Origin: Bog-793 sp963803025
GTDB taxonomy: Bacteria; Actinomycetota; Acidimicrobiia; Acidimicrobiales; Bog-793
Direction: 5' to 3'
Assembly (NCBI GenBank): GCA_963803025.1
Contig: CAWDKZ010000020.1
Span: 1-64,000 of the forward strand
DNA: 64,000 nt
Part shown: positions 24,361 to 33,453 of the stretch, one piece after another
How the letters are laid out: each line of letters starts with the position of its first letter
How positions within the stretch are numbered: the stretch's first letter is position 1
The notes under the pieces: model-generated
Database searches by the model: none
Told to the model about the DNA's origin: nothing
The model's input: the letters and a program-made list of their open reading frames with translations, nothing else
Position numbers and translations under genes: made by a program

Positions 24361-26389
24361 TGCCGATCTCCTCGCGTTCGAGCGGGACGCGGCCATCCGC
24401 GGTCATGTTGTCGAAAGGACCGTGAAGCCAGCACTCCGCGAGGTGGCCCGGGTGCACCTCCGTACCGATCGGCTGGTCGCCGGCGCAGACCCGCATCGCC
24501 AGGGGGCAGCGCGGGTGGAACCGACACCCCGACGGCGGTTCGACGAGATCGGGCGGTGCTCCGGGTATGAAGTGGAGCTCGCGCGTCGACAACGAGATCG
24601 TCGAGCGCATGAGCTCTTGGGTGTACGGGTGCTCCGGACGGCTGAAGATGTCGTCGACGGCGCCCTGTTCGACGATGCGCCCCGCGTACATCACAGCGAC
24701 GCGGTCGCACGACTCGGCGACGATGCCGAGGTTGTGCGTGATGAGCAGCAGCGAGGCGTCGAAATTCTGCTTCAGATCGGCGATGATCGAGAGGATCTGC
24801 GCCTCGACGAGCACGTCGAGGGCTGTCGTCGGCTCGTCGGCGATGACGAATCTCGGGCGGAAGACGAGCGCGAGCGCGATCATGATCCGTTGTCGCATAC
24901 CCCCCGAGAACTCGTAGGGATAGTTGCGAAAGCGCGTCGGCGGGATGCCGACGCCGCCGAGGGCTTCGAGGGACCGTCGCCGCACCTCGGCGTCGGAGAT
25001 GTCGGGTTCGTGGGTCCGCAACGCCTCGGCGAAATGATCCGAGATCCGCATGAGCGGATCGAGACGGGTCATCGGCTCCTGGAAGACGAGCCCGATCTCG
25101 GGTCCGCGCAGTTTTCGCATCTCGCCCTGCGAGGCTTCCACGAGGTTGCGACCGGCGAAGTCGACCACGCCGTCGCGGGTCGCGCCCGCAGGCAGGAGGC
25201 CGAGCAGCCCACGCCCGAGCGTCGACTTGCCACACCCGGACTCGCCGACGAGTCCGAGCGTCTCGCGCTCGCGGATCTCGAAGCTGACGCCGTCGACAGC
25301 GCGCACCGGGCCCCGGTCGGTTCCGTACCAGACGCGCAGGTCGCGCACCCGGATGACGGGCTTGGCGGCGGCGACGGCGGTGGTCGTCGCTTCGCGCTGC
25401 CCGCCGGGCATCGCGTAACTGCGGTGATTCGGCCGTCGCATCAAGGGGTTGTAGCTGTCGTTCAGCCCTTCACCGACGAGCGTGAGGCCGGTGACGAGCA
25501 GGATGATGGCGATACCCGGGAACAGCCCGGTCCACCAGAAGCCGGCCTGGGCGTCCGAGATGCCGCGCGAGATGTCGTATCCCCATTCGGCGGCGACCGA
25601 GGGGTCCATGCCGATGCCGAGAAACGAGAGTCCGGCGAGCGTGAGGATCGCGTCGGCGGCGTTGAGCGAGGCGACGACCGGAACGGATTGGATGACGTTC
25701 GCGAACACGTATCGGCGGATGACCGTGCGCGGTCTCGCGCCGAGGGCACGTCCCGCCTCCACGTACGATTCCTCCCGCACCGAGAGCACGCTGTTGCGGA
25801 CAACACGGAAGTACTGCGGGATGTAGACGACGGTGATCGCGATGGCCGCGGTGAAGACGCCCCCGCCGACCGAGTTCTGGAGGAGGAAGGCGATGACGAT
25901 CGCGAGGAGCAGATACGGGAAGGCGAAGATGGAGTCGTTGATCAGGACGAGCGCCCGGTCGAGCCAACCTCCGAAGTAACCCGAGACGAGCCCGAGGGGC
26001 ACGCCGATAACGACGCTCAACGCGAGGGCGAGCACGACGACCTCGATGGAGGTGCGCGCCCCGAAGATGACCCGGGAGTAGACGTCTTCGGAGACGACCG
26101 TCGTGCCCATCCAGTGCGTCGCCGACGGCGCGCCCTGCTGGGGGAAGCGGACCCCGTGCGCGATGTACTGGTTGAAGCCGTAGGGCGCGATCTGTGGCGC
26201 GAACACGGCGAGCACGACGAAGAACAAGGTGATGGCGGCGCCCGACCAGAAGATCCAGCGTGGCAACCCCCGGGCGGCGAGGAGCGGGGCAATCGCGTGG
26301 TGCATCCCTCGCATCCGCCCGGCGCCGCCTTCGGGCGGTTCGTCCAACAACCCTCTGGGGTTCGCGCTGACCTGCGCCGTTGTCGCCAT
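24344..26389 (-). CDS. fused permease (OppC/DppC) and ATPase (OppD/DppD)
   Basis: A 681-residue protein in which an inner-membrane permease is joined to an ATP-binding domain. Residues about 45-315 are the DppC-type permease with six helices and the EAA-like loop EAGRALGARPRTVIRRYVF. Residues about 345-681 are the first ABC ATPase with Walker A GESGCGKST (382-390), ABC signature FSGGMRQR, Walker B FVIADEPTTALD, and the C-terminal FHPRCPLAMRVC motif. The linker is about 30 residues and rich in Ala/Thr. The gene begins by a TGATG overlap with the other permease. In most relatives the two parts are separate genes. Confidence 0.93.
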   Translation of the reverse strand: MATTAQVSANPRGLLDEPPEGGAGRMRGMHHAIAPLLAARGLPRWIFWSGAAITLFFVVLAVFAPQIAPYGFNQYIAHGVRFPQQGAPSATHWMGTTVVSEDVYSRVIFGARTSIEVVVLALALSVVIGVPLGLVSGYFGGWLDRALVLINDSIFAFPYLLLAIVIAFLLQNSVGGGVFTAAIAITVVYIPQYFRVVRNSVLSVREESYVEAGRALGARPRTVIRRYVFANVIQSVPVVASLNAADAILTLAGLSFLGIGMDPSVAAEWGYDISRGISDAQAGFWWTGLFPGIAIILLVTGLTLVGEGLNDSYNPLMRRPNHRSYAMPGGQREATTTAVAAAKPVIRVRDLRVWYGTDRGPVRAVDGVSFEIRERETLGLVGESGCGKSTLGRGLLGLLPAGATRDGVVDFAGRNLVEASQGEMRKLRGPEIGLVFQEPMTRLDPLMRISDHFAEALRTHEPDISDAEVRRRSLEALGGVGIPPTRFRNYPYEFSGGMRQRIMIALALVFRPRFVIADEPTTALDVLVEAQILSIIADLKQNFDASLLLITHNLGIVAESCDRVAVMYAGRIVEQGAVDDIFSRPEHPYTQELMRSTISLSTRELHFIPGAPPDLVEPPSGCRFHPRCPLAMRVCAGDQPIGTEVHPGHLAECWLHGPFDNMTADGRVPLEREEIGIADEA

Positions 26390-27417
26390 CAGTAGCGCAC
26401 CCGCGGGTCGATCCAGGCGTTCAACAGGTCGATGATGAGACTGATCGCGATGACCGCGAGCGCGAAGACCGTGATGATTCCTTGGACCGCGATGTAATCG
26501 CGGGCCTCGAGGTAGATGATGAGCTCGTTGCCGATACCCGGCCAGTTGAAGGTCTCCTCAGTGAGAACGGCGCCGGAGAGCAGAAGCGCCGCTTGGAGAC
26601 CGGTCACCGTGATGATCGGGACGAGCGCGTTGCGGAAAGCGTGACGGACGACGACAGCGCGCTCCTTGAGCCCGCGCGCCCGGGCGGCTTCCACGTAGTC
26701 GCCCTTCATCGTCTGGATGACGTTGACACGCACAAGGCGGAGCACGACTCCGGAGATGACGAGGCCGAGCGTCATCGCCGGCAGGACGAGGTGGGCGAAG
26801 AGGTCCGGCAGGTCTCCCCACTGGCCGTTGATCATCGCGTCGATGATGGGAATGTTGGTGTGTGGGGTGAGGTTGGCCTGGATGATGACGCTCGCCTCGC
26901 TCGAGGTCGGTAGCCAGTTCAGGATGTGTCCGAACAGCAGCTGCGCGAGCAATCCGAGGAAGAAGACCGGCGCCGCGTAGATCACGATGCCGAAGATGCG
27001 CGCCGAGGCGTCCACCCAAGTGTCGCGCATCCGCCCGGCGAGCATGCCGAGCGGGATGCCGACGACGATCGCGACGAACATCGCCGCGGCGGTGAGTTCG
27101 AGTGTCGCGGCGCCGTTCTGGGCGATGATCTGCGTGACCGGCCGCTGGTCGGTGAGCGACGTCCCCAGGTTGCCCGTGAACACCTGTCGCAGGTACTCGC
27201 CGTACTGGACGAGGAGGGGTTTGTCGTAGCCCGCGGCGCGCTCACGGGCGGCGAGCTGCGCTGGGGAGAGGTGCCCGCCGAGCGCCGCGAGGATCGGGTT
27301 TCCCGGGGCGACTCTCATCAGCATGAAGACGAGCGTCAGCAGGATCAGCACCATCGGCAGCACGAGCACGAGCCGCGTGAGGATGTAGCGGCGCAGCGAG
27401 CCTGCCGACGAGGACAA
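26389..27417 (-). CDS. peptide/nickel ABC transporter permease (DppB type)
   Basis: A 342-residue inner-membrane permease with six predicted helices. It opens RRYILTRLVLVLPMVLILLTLVF...RVAPGNP, the standard DppB start. The cytoplasmic EAA loop is YVEAARARGLKERAVVVRHAFRNALVPIIT, and a final helix ends DLLNAWIDPRVRY. It pairs with the permease half of the downstream fusion. The gene is separated from the upstream binding-protein gene by a strong hairpin. The start ATG overlaps nothing; a GGAGG element lies before it. Confidence 0.93.
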   Translation of the reverse strand: MSSSAGSLRRYILTRLVLVLPMVLILLTLVFMLMRVAPGNPILAALGGHLSPAQLAARERAAGYDKPLLVQYGEYLRQVFTGNLGTSLTDQRPVTQIIAQNGAATLELTAAAMFVAIVVGIPLGMLAGRMRDTWVDASARIFGIVIYAAPVFFLGLLAQLLFGHILNWLPTSSEASVIIQANLTPHTNIPIIDAMINGQWGDLPDLFAHLVLPAMTLGLVISGVVLRLVRVNVIQTMKGDYVEAARARGLKERAVVVRHAFRNALVPIITVTGLQAALLLSGAVLTEETFNWPGIGNELIIYLEARDYIAVQGIITVFALAVIAISLIIDLLNAWIDPRVRY

Positions 27418-27444
27418 CTGGGAGGTTCCTTTCGAGGGTCGGGT

Positions 27445-27483
27445 CCCAAAGGAGGCCGGGCGAGGCGCCCGGCCTCCTTTGGG
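27445..27483 (-). terminator. intra-operon hairpin between binding-protein and permease genes
   Basis: A perfect 18-bp inverted repeat (27445-27462 and 27466-27483) with a three-base loop AGG. It is not followed by a clear U-run. It probably acts as a partial terminator or mRNA-stabilising element that leaves the binding protein in excess over the permease complex, as is common in ABC importer operons. Confidence 0.8.
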
Positions 27484-27491
27484 TCATCCGG

Positions 27492-29111
27492 CTAGGACTT
27501 GCCGATCAGCCAGAAACGGAACGTGTACGACGCGTCGAGCGTCGACAGGACGCCAGTCACGCCGTCGCGCACTCCCGCGACCTGGCCTCCCTGCCAGATC
27601 GGGATGAGGGGTGCATCCTCGGCCGTCAGCGTCTGGAGCTTCGCGAACGCGACGTTCCGAACCGACTGGACCGTGGAGGCTTCCTCCTCCGCGATGTACT
27701 TGTTCACTTGCATGTTGCAGTAGTGGTTGATCATCCACTCGTCGTTGCAGAGGTAGAAGGGACCGGTGTAGTCGTCGGCGTCCGGGTAGTCCGGGAACCA
27801 TCCGAACAGGGACACCCCGTACTGGTTGGTCGTTCCCGCTTGCACGTACGTGGACCATGCGGCCGTGTTCAGCGACACGTTGAACAGACCGCCGGTATCG
27901 ATCTGGCGCTGCAGCTCTGTCGCAAGGTCGGTGTCCCCGTAGTGATCGGTGTTGTACCAGAGGGTGAACGCCACCGGGGTCTTGACACCAGCCGCCTTGA
28001 GGACGGCCTTGGCCTTCGCGACGTTCGGAGACATGCCGTAGACGTCGGCGAACGAGTTGATGTGGCCCGCGAGCGCGTCGGCGATGATCGAATAGAGCGG
28101 CTTGACCGTTCCCTTGTAGACGTGCGTCGCGATGTCCTGGCGGTTGACGAGGTACGCGACCGCCTGACGGATCGCGTGCTTCTGCGCCGATGTCGAGCCG
28201 GGCTGGACTCTCAGGTTGAACACGATGTACCGGATTTCGATTCCCTCGCCTTGGTCGACCGTGACGCCCTTCGACTTCTCGAGCGCGAGGATCTGCGTCG
28301 GGCTTAGTTCGCGATAGGCGATATCGACCGCGTCGGACTCGAGGTCCGAGACGAGCGTCGAGCCGCTCTCTTCGTACCGGACGATGAACTCGTCGTTGTG
28401 CAGCACGTCGTTCCCGCCGTAATCCGCGTTCGGCTTGAACACGGCGAGTTGGTCCGGCGTGTAGGACGCGAGGTAGTAGGGGCCGGACCCGATGGTCTTC
28501 CCAGCGGCGGAGGGTTGCAGCTTGTTGAACGCGTAGACCTTCGCGTCGACGATGGCGCCGGCGCCGGTCGTGAGCACGTCCGGCCAGGCCGCGTCGGCGC
28601 TCTTGAGCTTGAACGTGACGGTGTTCCCCGAGAAGCTCACGCTCTTCATGGGCGCGATGAGGCTCTGGGGACCATCCGAAGCCTTGATCTTGTTGATCCG
28701 GTTGAACGAATACGCCACGTCGGCAGCGGTGACCGGGTCGCCGTTCGAGAAGAACTGCTTCGGCTTTACGGTGCAGACGTAGGTGGTCGCTCCTGTTCCC
28801 TTCCACACGCAGGTCCCGGCGTCAGAAACGATCGTCGTCGTGCCTGGCACGTACTTAAGGAGTGTCTGATAGACGTTGTAAATGACCGTCCAGGACGGCA
28901 GGTCGTAGGAGCCCGCCGGGTCCAAGGACACGATGCGGTCCGTCGTGCCCAAGGTCACCGTGACGTTGGGCGGAGCGTGGTGCGTGGCATGCTGCGTCGC
29001 GGCCCCGCTCGTGTTCGCCCAGGCCGTGACCGGAACGATCAGCGCCACTCCCACCGCCACGCCCGCCAAGCGGCTAAGGGTCGATCGGGTTAGTCGTTTG
29101 TCTCGTTGCAT
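27492..29111 (-). CDS. ABC transporter substrate-binding protein, family 5 (peptide/nickel type)
   Basis: A 539-residue extracytoplasmic binding protein. The signal region is LSRLAGVAVGVALIVPVTAWA, with no lipobox Cys. The SBP family-5 core follows: VTLGTTDRIVSLDPAGSYDLP, IYNVYQTLLKY, QFFSNGDPVTAADVAYSFNRI, GSGPYYLASYTPDQLAVFKPN, HAIRQAVAYLVNRQDIAT, and FGWFPDYPDADDY. It feeds the DppB/DppC-D/DppF importer encoded downstream; the ligand is unknown. ATG 29111 is preferred over the longer frame because AAGGGGG lies before it and the signal peptide begins correctly. Confidence 0.92.
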   Translation of the reverse strand: MQRDKRLTRSTLSRLAGVAVGVALIVPVTAWANTSGAATQHATHHAPPNVTVTLGTTDRIVSLDPAGSYDLPSWTVIYNVYQTLLKYVPGTTTIVSDAGTCVWKGTGATTYVCTVKPKQFFSNGDPVTAADVAYSFNRINKIKASDGPQSLIAPMKSVSFSGNTVTFKLKSADAAWPDVLTTGAGAIVDAKVYAFNKLQPSAAGKTIGSGPYYLASYTPDQLAVFKPNADYGGNDVLHNDEFIVRYEESGSTLVSDLESDAVDIAYRELSPTQILALEKSKGVTVDQGEGIEIRYIVFNLRVQPGSTSAQKHAIRQAVAYLVNRQDIATHVYKGTVKPLYSIIADALAGHINSFADVYGMSPNVAKAKAVLKAAGVKTPVAFTLWYNTDHYGDTDLATELQRQIDTGGLFNVSLNTAAWSTYVQAGTTNQYGVSLFGWFPDYPDADDYTGPFYLCNDEWMINHYCNMQVNKYIAEEEASTVQSVRNVAFAKLQTLTAEDAPLIPIWQGGQVAGVRDGVTGVLSTLDASYTFRFWLIGKS

Positions 29112-29138
29112 CAAACCCCCTTCATTTGAGATGCGGCC

Positions 29139-29160
29139 GGCCCCGACAAGAATCGGGGCC
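29139..29160. promoter_or_regulatory. hairpin in the leader of the binding-protein gene
   Basis: A perfect 8-bp inverted repeat (GGCCCCGA and TCGGGGCC, loop of six) lies about 28 bases before the ATG at 29111. It could be a repressor operator or a leader hairpin. Nothing in the sequence decides this. Confidence 0.4.
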
Positions 29161-29507
29161 TGTTGGCTTGCTGGAGATCCCCAGGGTTGACCTGCAGAAA
29201 CGCAACCCGTGCATGTTCGCACACGCTGCCAAATCGAGCCAAACGGACGCTCGCCGGACGCGAACCTTTCGCGGGCGCACCGGTCCGACTCGAGCGCACG
29301 TCGGGCGGTGCATCGCCGCGCATATCCTGCGCTCGAATTCGGCCCTGCAGGCGAGAGGTGAACAGGTGTACCGGGATAACACCCCAGCGCCGGCGCGGCC
29401 CACGACTTCAGGAGCGCGCGCGACCGTCGCGCGCCGTCGGACTTGGGTGTTCTGAGGACCCAGGGCGAGAACTCGGTCGCGCCCCTAGAGGACCGGGAAG
29501 GTCCAGA
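29161..29507. other. promoter-side intergenic region of the importer operon
   Basis: This 347-base stretch lies upstream of the binding-protein gene and has no gene that I can support. It presumably holds the operon promoter. Confidence 0.35.
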
Positions 29508-29627
29508 TCAGCCGACGTGACTCGCGGCCGACTTCGAGGCCTCCTTCGACTTCTTCGCGGCGCGCTTCTCTTTTACGCTCCGCCCCGGTTTCTTCGTGCT
29601 CGTCTTCTTCGGTGACTTGTCCGCCAT
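29508..29627 (-). CDS. small Lys-rich protein, 39 aa
   Basis: A short gene below usual ORF cutoffs. The product starts MADKSPKKTSTKKPGRSVKE and is over one-third Lys/Arg, with a helix-like KEKRAAKKSKEASKSAA stretch. The ATG follows GAAAGGACC. Very similar small basic proteins (a Ser-Pro-Lys-Lys opening, then GRS-KEKRAAKK) are widespread in actinobacteria without a known function. Nucleic-acid binding is a guess from charge alone. Confidence 0.7.
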   Translation of the reverse strand: MADKSPKKTSTKKPGRSVKEKRAAKKSKEASKSAASHVG

Positions 29628-29795
29628 CGTCTGGTCCTTTCAGGACGGCCGCTTCATCCCGATTGTCGCGTAGTGCGCGTCAGTTTGCTTCGCGCATCTC
29701 CACGCAATGATACGGCGACATCTTCGCCGAGTCGTCGGATGGAACCCGCGACCATCTGGCTTGCCTTGTCATGGGTGACGAACGAGGATCGTCGT

Positions 29796-30980
29796 GTTCA
29801 CAGGACAGCGCGCAACCGATCATTCCCGAGCATCGCCGCGCTCGGTGTCGCGGCGGTCGGGATCGTTCTCGCGGCCGATCTCTGGCCGGCGACGTCGCGT
29901 GCCGCACCCGCTCCGCCGGCCGGAACGCGCGCGCAACCGCGTCTCTCGTGCTCGACCGCGGGCAAACTGGCCACCTGGGGACTGTCCCGTCTCGCGGCTC
30001 AAACGCTGGCAACCGCGGCGGAGGAGGACGACGTCAGCGCGGTGTCCCACGAGGTCTCGATCGGCATCGGCGGGATCATCCTCTTCGGATCGGCTGCGCC
30101 GACTGACCTCGCGCGCCAACTCGCCGCGCTCGAAGCCCGTGTGCTCGGAGGGGTGAAGCCGCTCGTCATGACGGACGAGGAGGGGGGCCCGGTGCAGCGG
30201 ATGGCGAATCTCGTCGGATCGATACCAGCGGCGCGGACGATGGGCGCGACGATGACTCCAGCCCAGATCGAGGCGCTGGCAACACGGGTCGGTCGACGCA
30301 TGCTTGCTGCGGGAGTGACGATGGACCTCGCGCCCGTGCTCGACGTCGACGGAGGCGCTGGGCCGAACGCTCGTGATCCCGACGGGACTCGGTCGTTCAG
30401 CGCGAGGGTCGCTGTCGCGGCGAACGACGGTCTCGCGTTCGCTGCGGGCCTCGAGCGGGCCGGGGTCATCGCCGTGGTGAAACACTTTCCCGGTCTCGGT
30501 GGCGTGAGCGAGAACACCGACATCGGTCCCGCCACAACGATCGCCTGGAGCCGACTCGAGCGAACGGGTCTCGTCCCGTTCGTGGACGCGATCAGCGCGG
30601 GGACCCCCGCCGTGATGGTCGCCAACGCGAGCATCCCCGGTCTCACGTCGCAGCCAGCGATCCTGTCGGCGGTCGTCGAGACCTCGTTGCTGCGGGGACG
30701 CCTCCACTTCAAAGGGCTGATCGTCACGGACGCGTTGAACGCCGAGGCGATCGTCGCGACCGGGCTGACGTTGCCCCAGGCAGCGGTCGCGGCGCTGCGC
30801 GCCGGCGCCGACCTGCTCCTCTATCAGGCGTCGGGTGAAGGCGACGACGCCGTGACCGATCAGATCGTGCACGCGATCGTCGAAGCGGTCGCGAGCGGCA
30901 AGCTGTCGCGGTCGCAGCTCGTCGCGGCCGCCAGCTATGTGCTCGCGGCGAAGAAGGTCGACCTGTGTCCGCGTGGTTGA
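29796..30980 (+). CDS. secreted glycoside hydrolase family 3 N-terminal domain protein (NagZ-like)
   Basis: A protein of about 394 residues with a signal peptide (basic RTARNR, then SIAALGVAAVGIVLAADLW, cut after SRAA). The domain has GH3 features: GGIILFGS, VMTDEEGGPVQRM, VTMDLAPVLDVD, AVVKHFPGLGG, MVANASIPGL and LIVTDALNAEAI, the last Asp being the expected nucleophile. NagZ enzymes carry an Asp-His acid/base pair in a loop after KHFPGHG; here the loop reads GGVSENTD and has no His, so activity or mechanism may differ. The start GTG 29796 is chosen from the signal peptide and a GGAT element. The upstream frame is non-coding. Confidence 0.8.
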   Translation, partial: VHRTARNRSFPSIAALGVAAVGIVLAADLWPATSRAAPAPPAGTRAQPRLSCSTAGKLATWGLSRLAAQTLATAAEEDDVSAVSHEVSIGIGGIILFGSAAPTDLARQLAALEARVLGGVKPLVMTDEEGGPVQRMANLVGSIPAARTMGATMTPAQIEALATRVGRRMLAAGVTMDLAPVLDVDGGAGPNARDPDGTRSFSARVAVAANDGLAFAAGLERAGVIAVVKHFPGLGGVSENTDIGPATTIAWSRLERTGLVPFVDAISAGTPAVMVANASIPGLTSQPAILSAVVETSLLRGRLHFKGLIVTDALNAEAIVATGLTLPQAAVAALRAGADLLLYQASGEGDDAVTDQIVHAIVEAVASGKLSRSQLVAAASYVLAAKKVDLCPRG

Positions 30981-31119
30981 ACGCGACACCGACCTGAGAA
31001 CGGTTACCTCTCGTTCGGATCTTCGGCCCGTGTCAGTCGGCGCGTTGTGATCCCGCGGCATCGACGCGCCACGCCGGGAGGCCGGTCCGCTGGTCGTGCT
31101 CCGAGGAGCTGCGGACCGT

Positions 31120-31326
31120 TCAGTAGACCCTGGCGTAAACGAGGATGGCAAGCACCACGATGATCAGGCCGACGACCGGCACGAGGATCGCGCGCGACGC
31201 CCGCGTCGCGACCCGGACGCCGCCGACGACGACCAACAGGGCGCCGACGACGATGCCGACGATCCCCGCCAGATGGTGTTTGCTGAGCGTGCCAAGAACT
31301 GGTGACAACGTGCCGATGACGTGCAT
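31120..31326 (-). CDS. small membrane protein, two TM helices
   Basis: A 68-residue protein with two long hydrophobic segments (IVGIVVGALLVVVGGVRVA and ILVPVVGLIIVVLAILVYA) separated by a short basic turn. GAGGGAGAAA lies just before the ATG. No family is recognised with certainty; DUF3185/DUF3096-like small membrane proteins have this layout. It is convergent with the GH3 gene. Confidence 0.6.
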   Translation of the reverse strand: MHVIGTLSPVLGTLSKHHLAGIVGIVVGALLVVVGGVRVATRASRAILVPVVGLIIVVLAILVYARVY

Positions 31327-31844
31327 CGGTTTCTCCCTCGTCGATCTGCGCGGACCGCGAGACTGTAGCGATCGGACAGCTGGTCGCGCGACGGACGGCG
31401 TCGGCTCTCTCGAACCCCGGTGCGTCGGCTGGGATCGTCGGATCGCCGTGGCGATCGTCTGACCTGTGGGCTCGTCCGCCAGGATGACTAACGGCCCTGA
31501 GCAGCCTGAACCGAATTCGACCGCTCTCCCTCGGGTGGCTCCTCGCCCCAGCGCCGACTCCTTCTGCCACGCCTCGTGAGCCGGATCCGGCGCGTGCTCG
31601 CCCTGCTCTCCTGCGACGGGTTGACCGGGACCCTTGAGCTACTCGGTTGGGTAAAGAAGGTGCGATGGTCCTCACGCGACGCGTTCGCCACCGACCGTGC
31701 CGCGCCAGGAGCGATCACTTTCCGTGGCACGGGGCGTCATCGACCCTCGAGACCCTCGTGTCGCGGGACGGTCGAATGTCCCGTAGGCTGCTACCAGCAC
31801 GAGGTCAAGAGGACCGCGCGCGCTGTTGAGAGAGAGAATCCGAA
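31327..31844. other. 518-base region upstream of the cold-shock gene
   Basis: No gene is supported here. It probably contains the cspA promoter and leader, which in cold-shock genes is often long and structured. I could not define promoter boxes or a leader structure by eye. Confidence 0.35.
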
Positions 31845-32045
31845 TTGGCAACTGGAACCGTGAAGTTCTTCAACTCCGAGAAGGGATATGGCTTCATCTC
31901 GCGTGAGCAGGGCGACGACGTATTCGTCCATTACTCAAGTATTCAGGGAACGGGCTACAAATCCCTCGAGGAGGGCCAGCGCGTCGAATTCGACGTCGTT
32001 CCGGGCCGCAAAGGCGAGGAAGCCCAGAACGTGCGGGTGGTCTAG
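31845..32045 (+). CDS. cold-shock protein (CspA family)
   Basis: A 66-residue single cold-shock domain that binds single-stranded RNA/DNA. RNP-1 is KGYGFI and RNP-2 is VFVHY. The rest fits the family (ATGTVKFFNSEKGYG, SLEEGQRVEFDV, KGEEAQNVRVV). The frame begins with TTG, preceded by a GAGAGA element, which fits the standard N-terminus of this family. A strong terminator follows 20 bases after the stop, so the gene is monocistronic. Confidence 0.95.
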   Translation: MATGTVKFFNSEKGYGFISREQGDDVFVHYSSIQGTGYKSLEEGQRVEFDVVPGRKGEEAQNVRVV

Positions 32046-32064
32046 ACCTTTCTGAAATCGCACC

Positions 32065-32098
32065 AAGGAGCCCGCCGGCATTTGCCGGCGGGCTCCTT
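32065..32098 (+). terminator. rho-independent terminator of the cold-shock gene
   Basis: A perfect 15-bp stem (32065-32079 with 32084-32098), GC-rich with loop ATTT, starts 20 bases after the TAG and ends in a short T-run. It fits a strong intrinsic terminator. Confidence 0.9.
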
Positions 32099-32335
32099 TC
32101 TTCTCGGGCCCGAGCCCGAGTCGCGGCGCAACTCGGGCTCGACGTCGTAGCATCCCTCGAGCCGGCGATCACGATCGGAGGAGCGGGCAGTGCGCAAGCC
32201 GTCACCGTGGGCGAGCGGTCGCGCGGGAGATGACGGGAACCGGCTCGACGAAGAACCTGATGTCGGCGTGCCGACGGACGCGCGCCAACGGAGCTGGCGC
32301 GCCGGGGGCGGGTCGGTCGCCGGAAGGGAGGCGCG

Positions 32336-33307
32336 ATGAAAGACCCGGTGGTCGTCGCCGTGGGTTCGTTGCTCCGTTCGGCTGCCCACGTCTCGCACTC
32401 GCACCCCGGGAGCATGCACTACTGGCAGGCGATCATCCTCGGGATCTTGCAGGGGGTCACCGAGCTCTTCCCGGTCTCGAGCATCGGGCATACGGTCGTC
32501 TTCCCGGCGCTGTTCGGATGGCACAACGTCGTCACCGCCCAGTCTGCCTCAGAGTCGTTCTGGCTCGCCTTTCTCGTCGGGCTCCACGTCGGGACCGCGA
32601 TCGGCCTTGTGGTGTTCTTCCGCAAGGACTGGGTGAAGATCGTCGGGGCGCTTGTCGTTTCGGCCCGGCGGAGGGTGATCGCGACGCCAACGGAGCGCCT
32701 CGGTTGGCTGCTCGTCGTGGCGACGATTCCCGCCGGGATCACCGGGGTCGTCCTCGAACACCCGCTCCGGGTGCTCTTCTCCAAGCCCGTACCGGCGTCC
32801 GCCTTCCTCGTCGTGAACGGCTTCATTCTCGCGACGGGCGAACTCCTGCGGCGGCGACGCGTCGCCCGGTTGCTCGACCGCGAGCGTGGGCACGACGCGC
32901 AACCCGGTCCCCGCAGACCTGATCGCGCGCTCGCGACGCTCGACATGAAAGAGGGCTTTGTCATCGGCGTCGCGCAGGTGTTCGCGCTCGTGGCCGGAAT
33001 CAGCCGTTCCGGGATCACGATGGTTGCGGGTCTCGTGCGTGGCCTCGATCACGTGGACGCGGCGCGCTTCTCCTTCCTGCTCGCGACGCCGATCATCCTC
33101 GCCGCTGGTGTCTACAAACTGCCGGATCTGCTCGGGGCGACCGGCGACGGGGTGAGGGGCCAGACGCTCGCCGCGGCCGTCTGTGCGGGTGTCGCCGCGT
33201 GGCTCTCGGTGCGGTTCCTCACGCGTTGGTTCACGACCCGGACGCTCACGCCGTTCGCCATCTACTGCGTCGTCGTCGGCTCCGCGCTGCTCATCCGCTT
33301 CAACTGA
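32336..33307 (+). CDS. uppP: undecaprenyl-diphosphatase
   Basis: A 323-residue membrane enzyme that recycles undecaprenyl diphosphate for peptidoglycan synthesis. Both family motifs are present: GVTELFPVSSIGHTV, with the essential Glu, Ser and His, and GISRSGITM, with Arg. About eight helices are visible. A loop of about 30 basic/polar residues (RRRRVARLLDRERGHDAQ...) between helices is longer than usual. ATG 32336 follows GGGAGG and is preferred over the ATG at 32414. Confidence 0.93.
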   Translation: MKDPVVVAVGSLLRSAAHVSHSHPGSMHYWQAIILGILQGVTELFPVSSIGHTVVFPALFGWHNVVTAQSASESFWLAFLVGLHVGTAIGLVVFFRKDWVKIVGALVVSARRRVIATPTERLGWLLVVATIPAGITGVVLEHPLRVLFSKPVPASAFLVVNGFILATGELLRRRRVARLLDRERGHDAQPGPRRPDRALATLDMKEGFVIGVAQVFALVAGISRSGITMVAGLVRGLDHVDAARFSFLLATPIILAAGVYKLPDLLGATGDGVRGQTLAAAVCAGVAAWLSVRFLTRWFTTRTLTPFAIYCVVVGSALLIRFN

Positions 33308-33453
33308 CGGGACCGGATCGACTTCGTGTTGCAAGCTGATCTCCGAGCCACCTCGCGGTGAGCACTGACCACCATCGAGCCTTGAGCTCTGGGATTAGAG
33401 CATGCCCTGCCAGGGTGCGCGCTCGCGTCGCGGCCCGCCCAGGGTGGCGTTCG

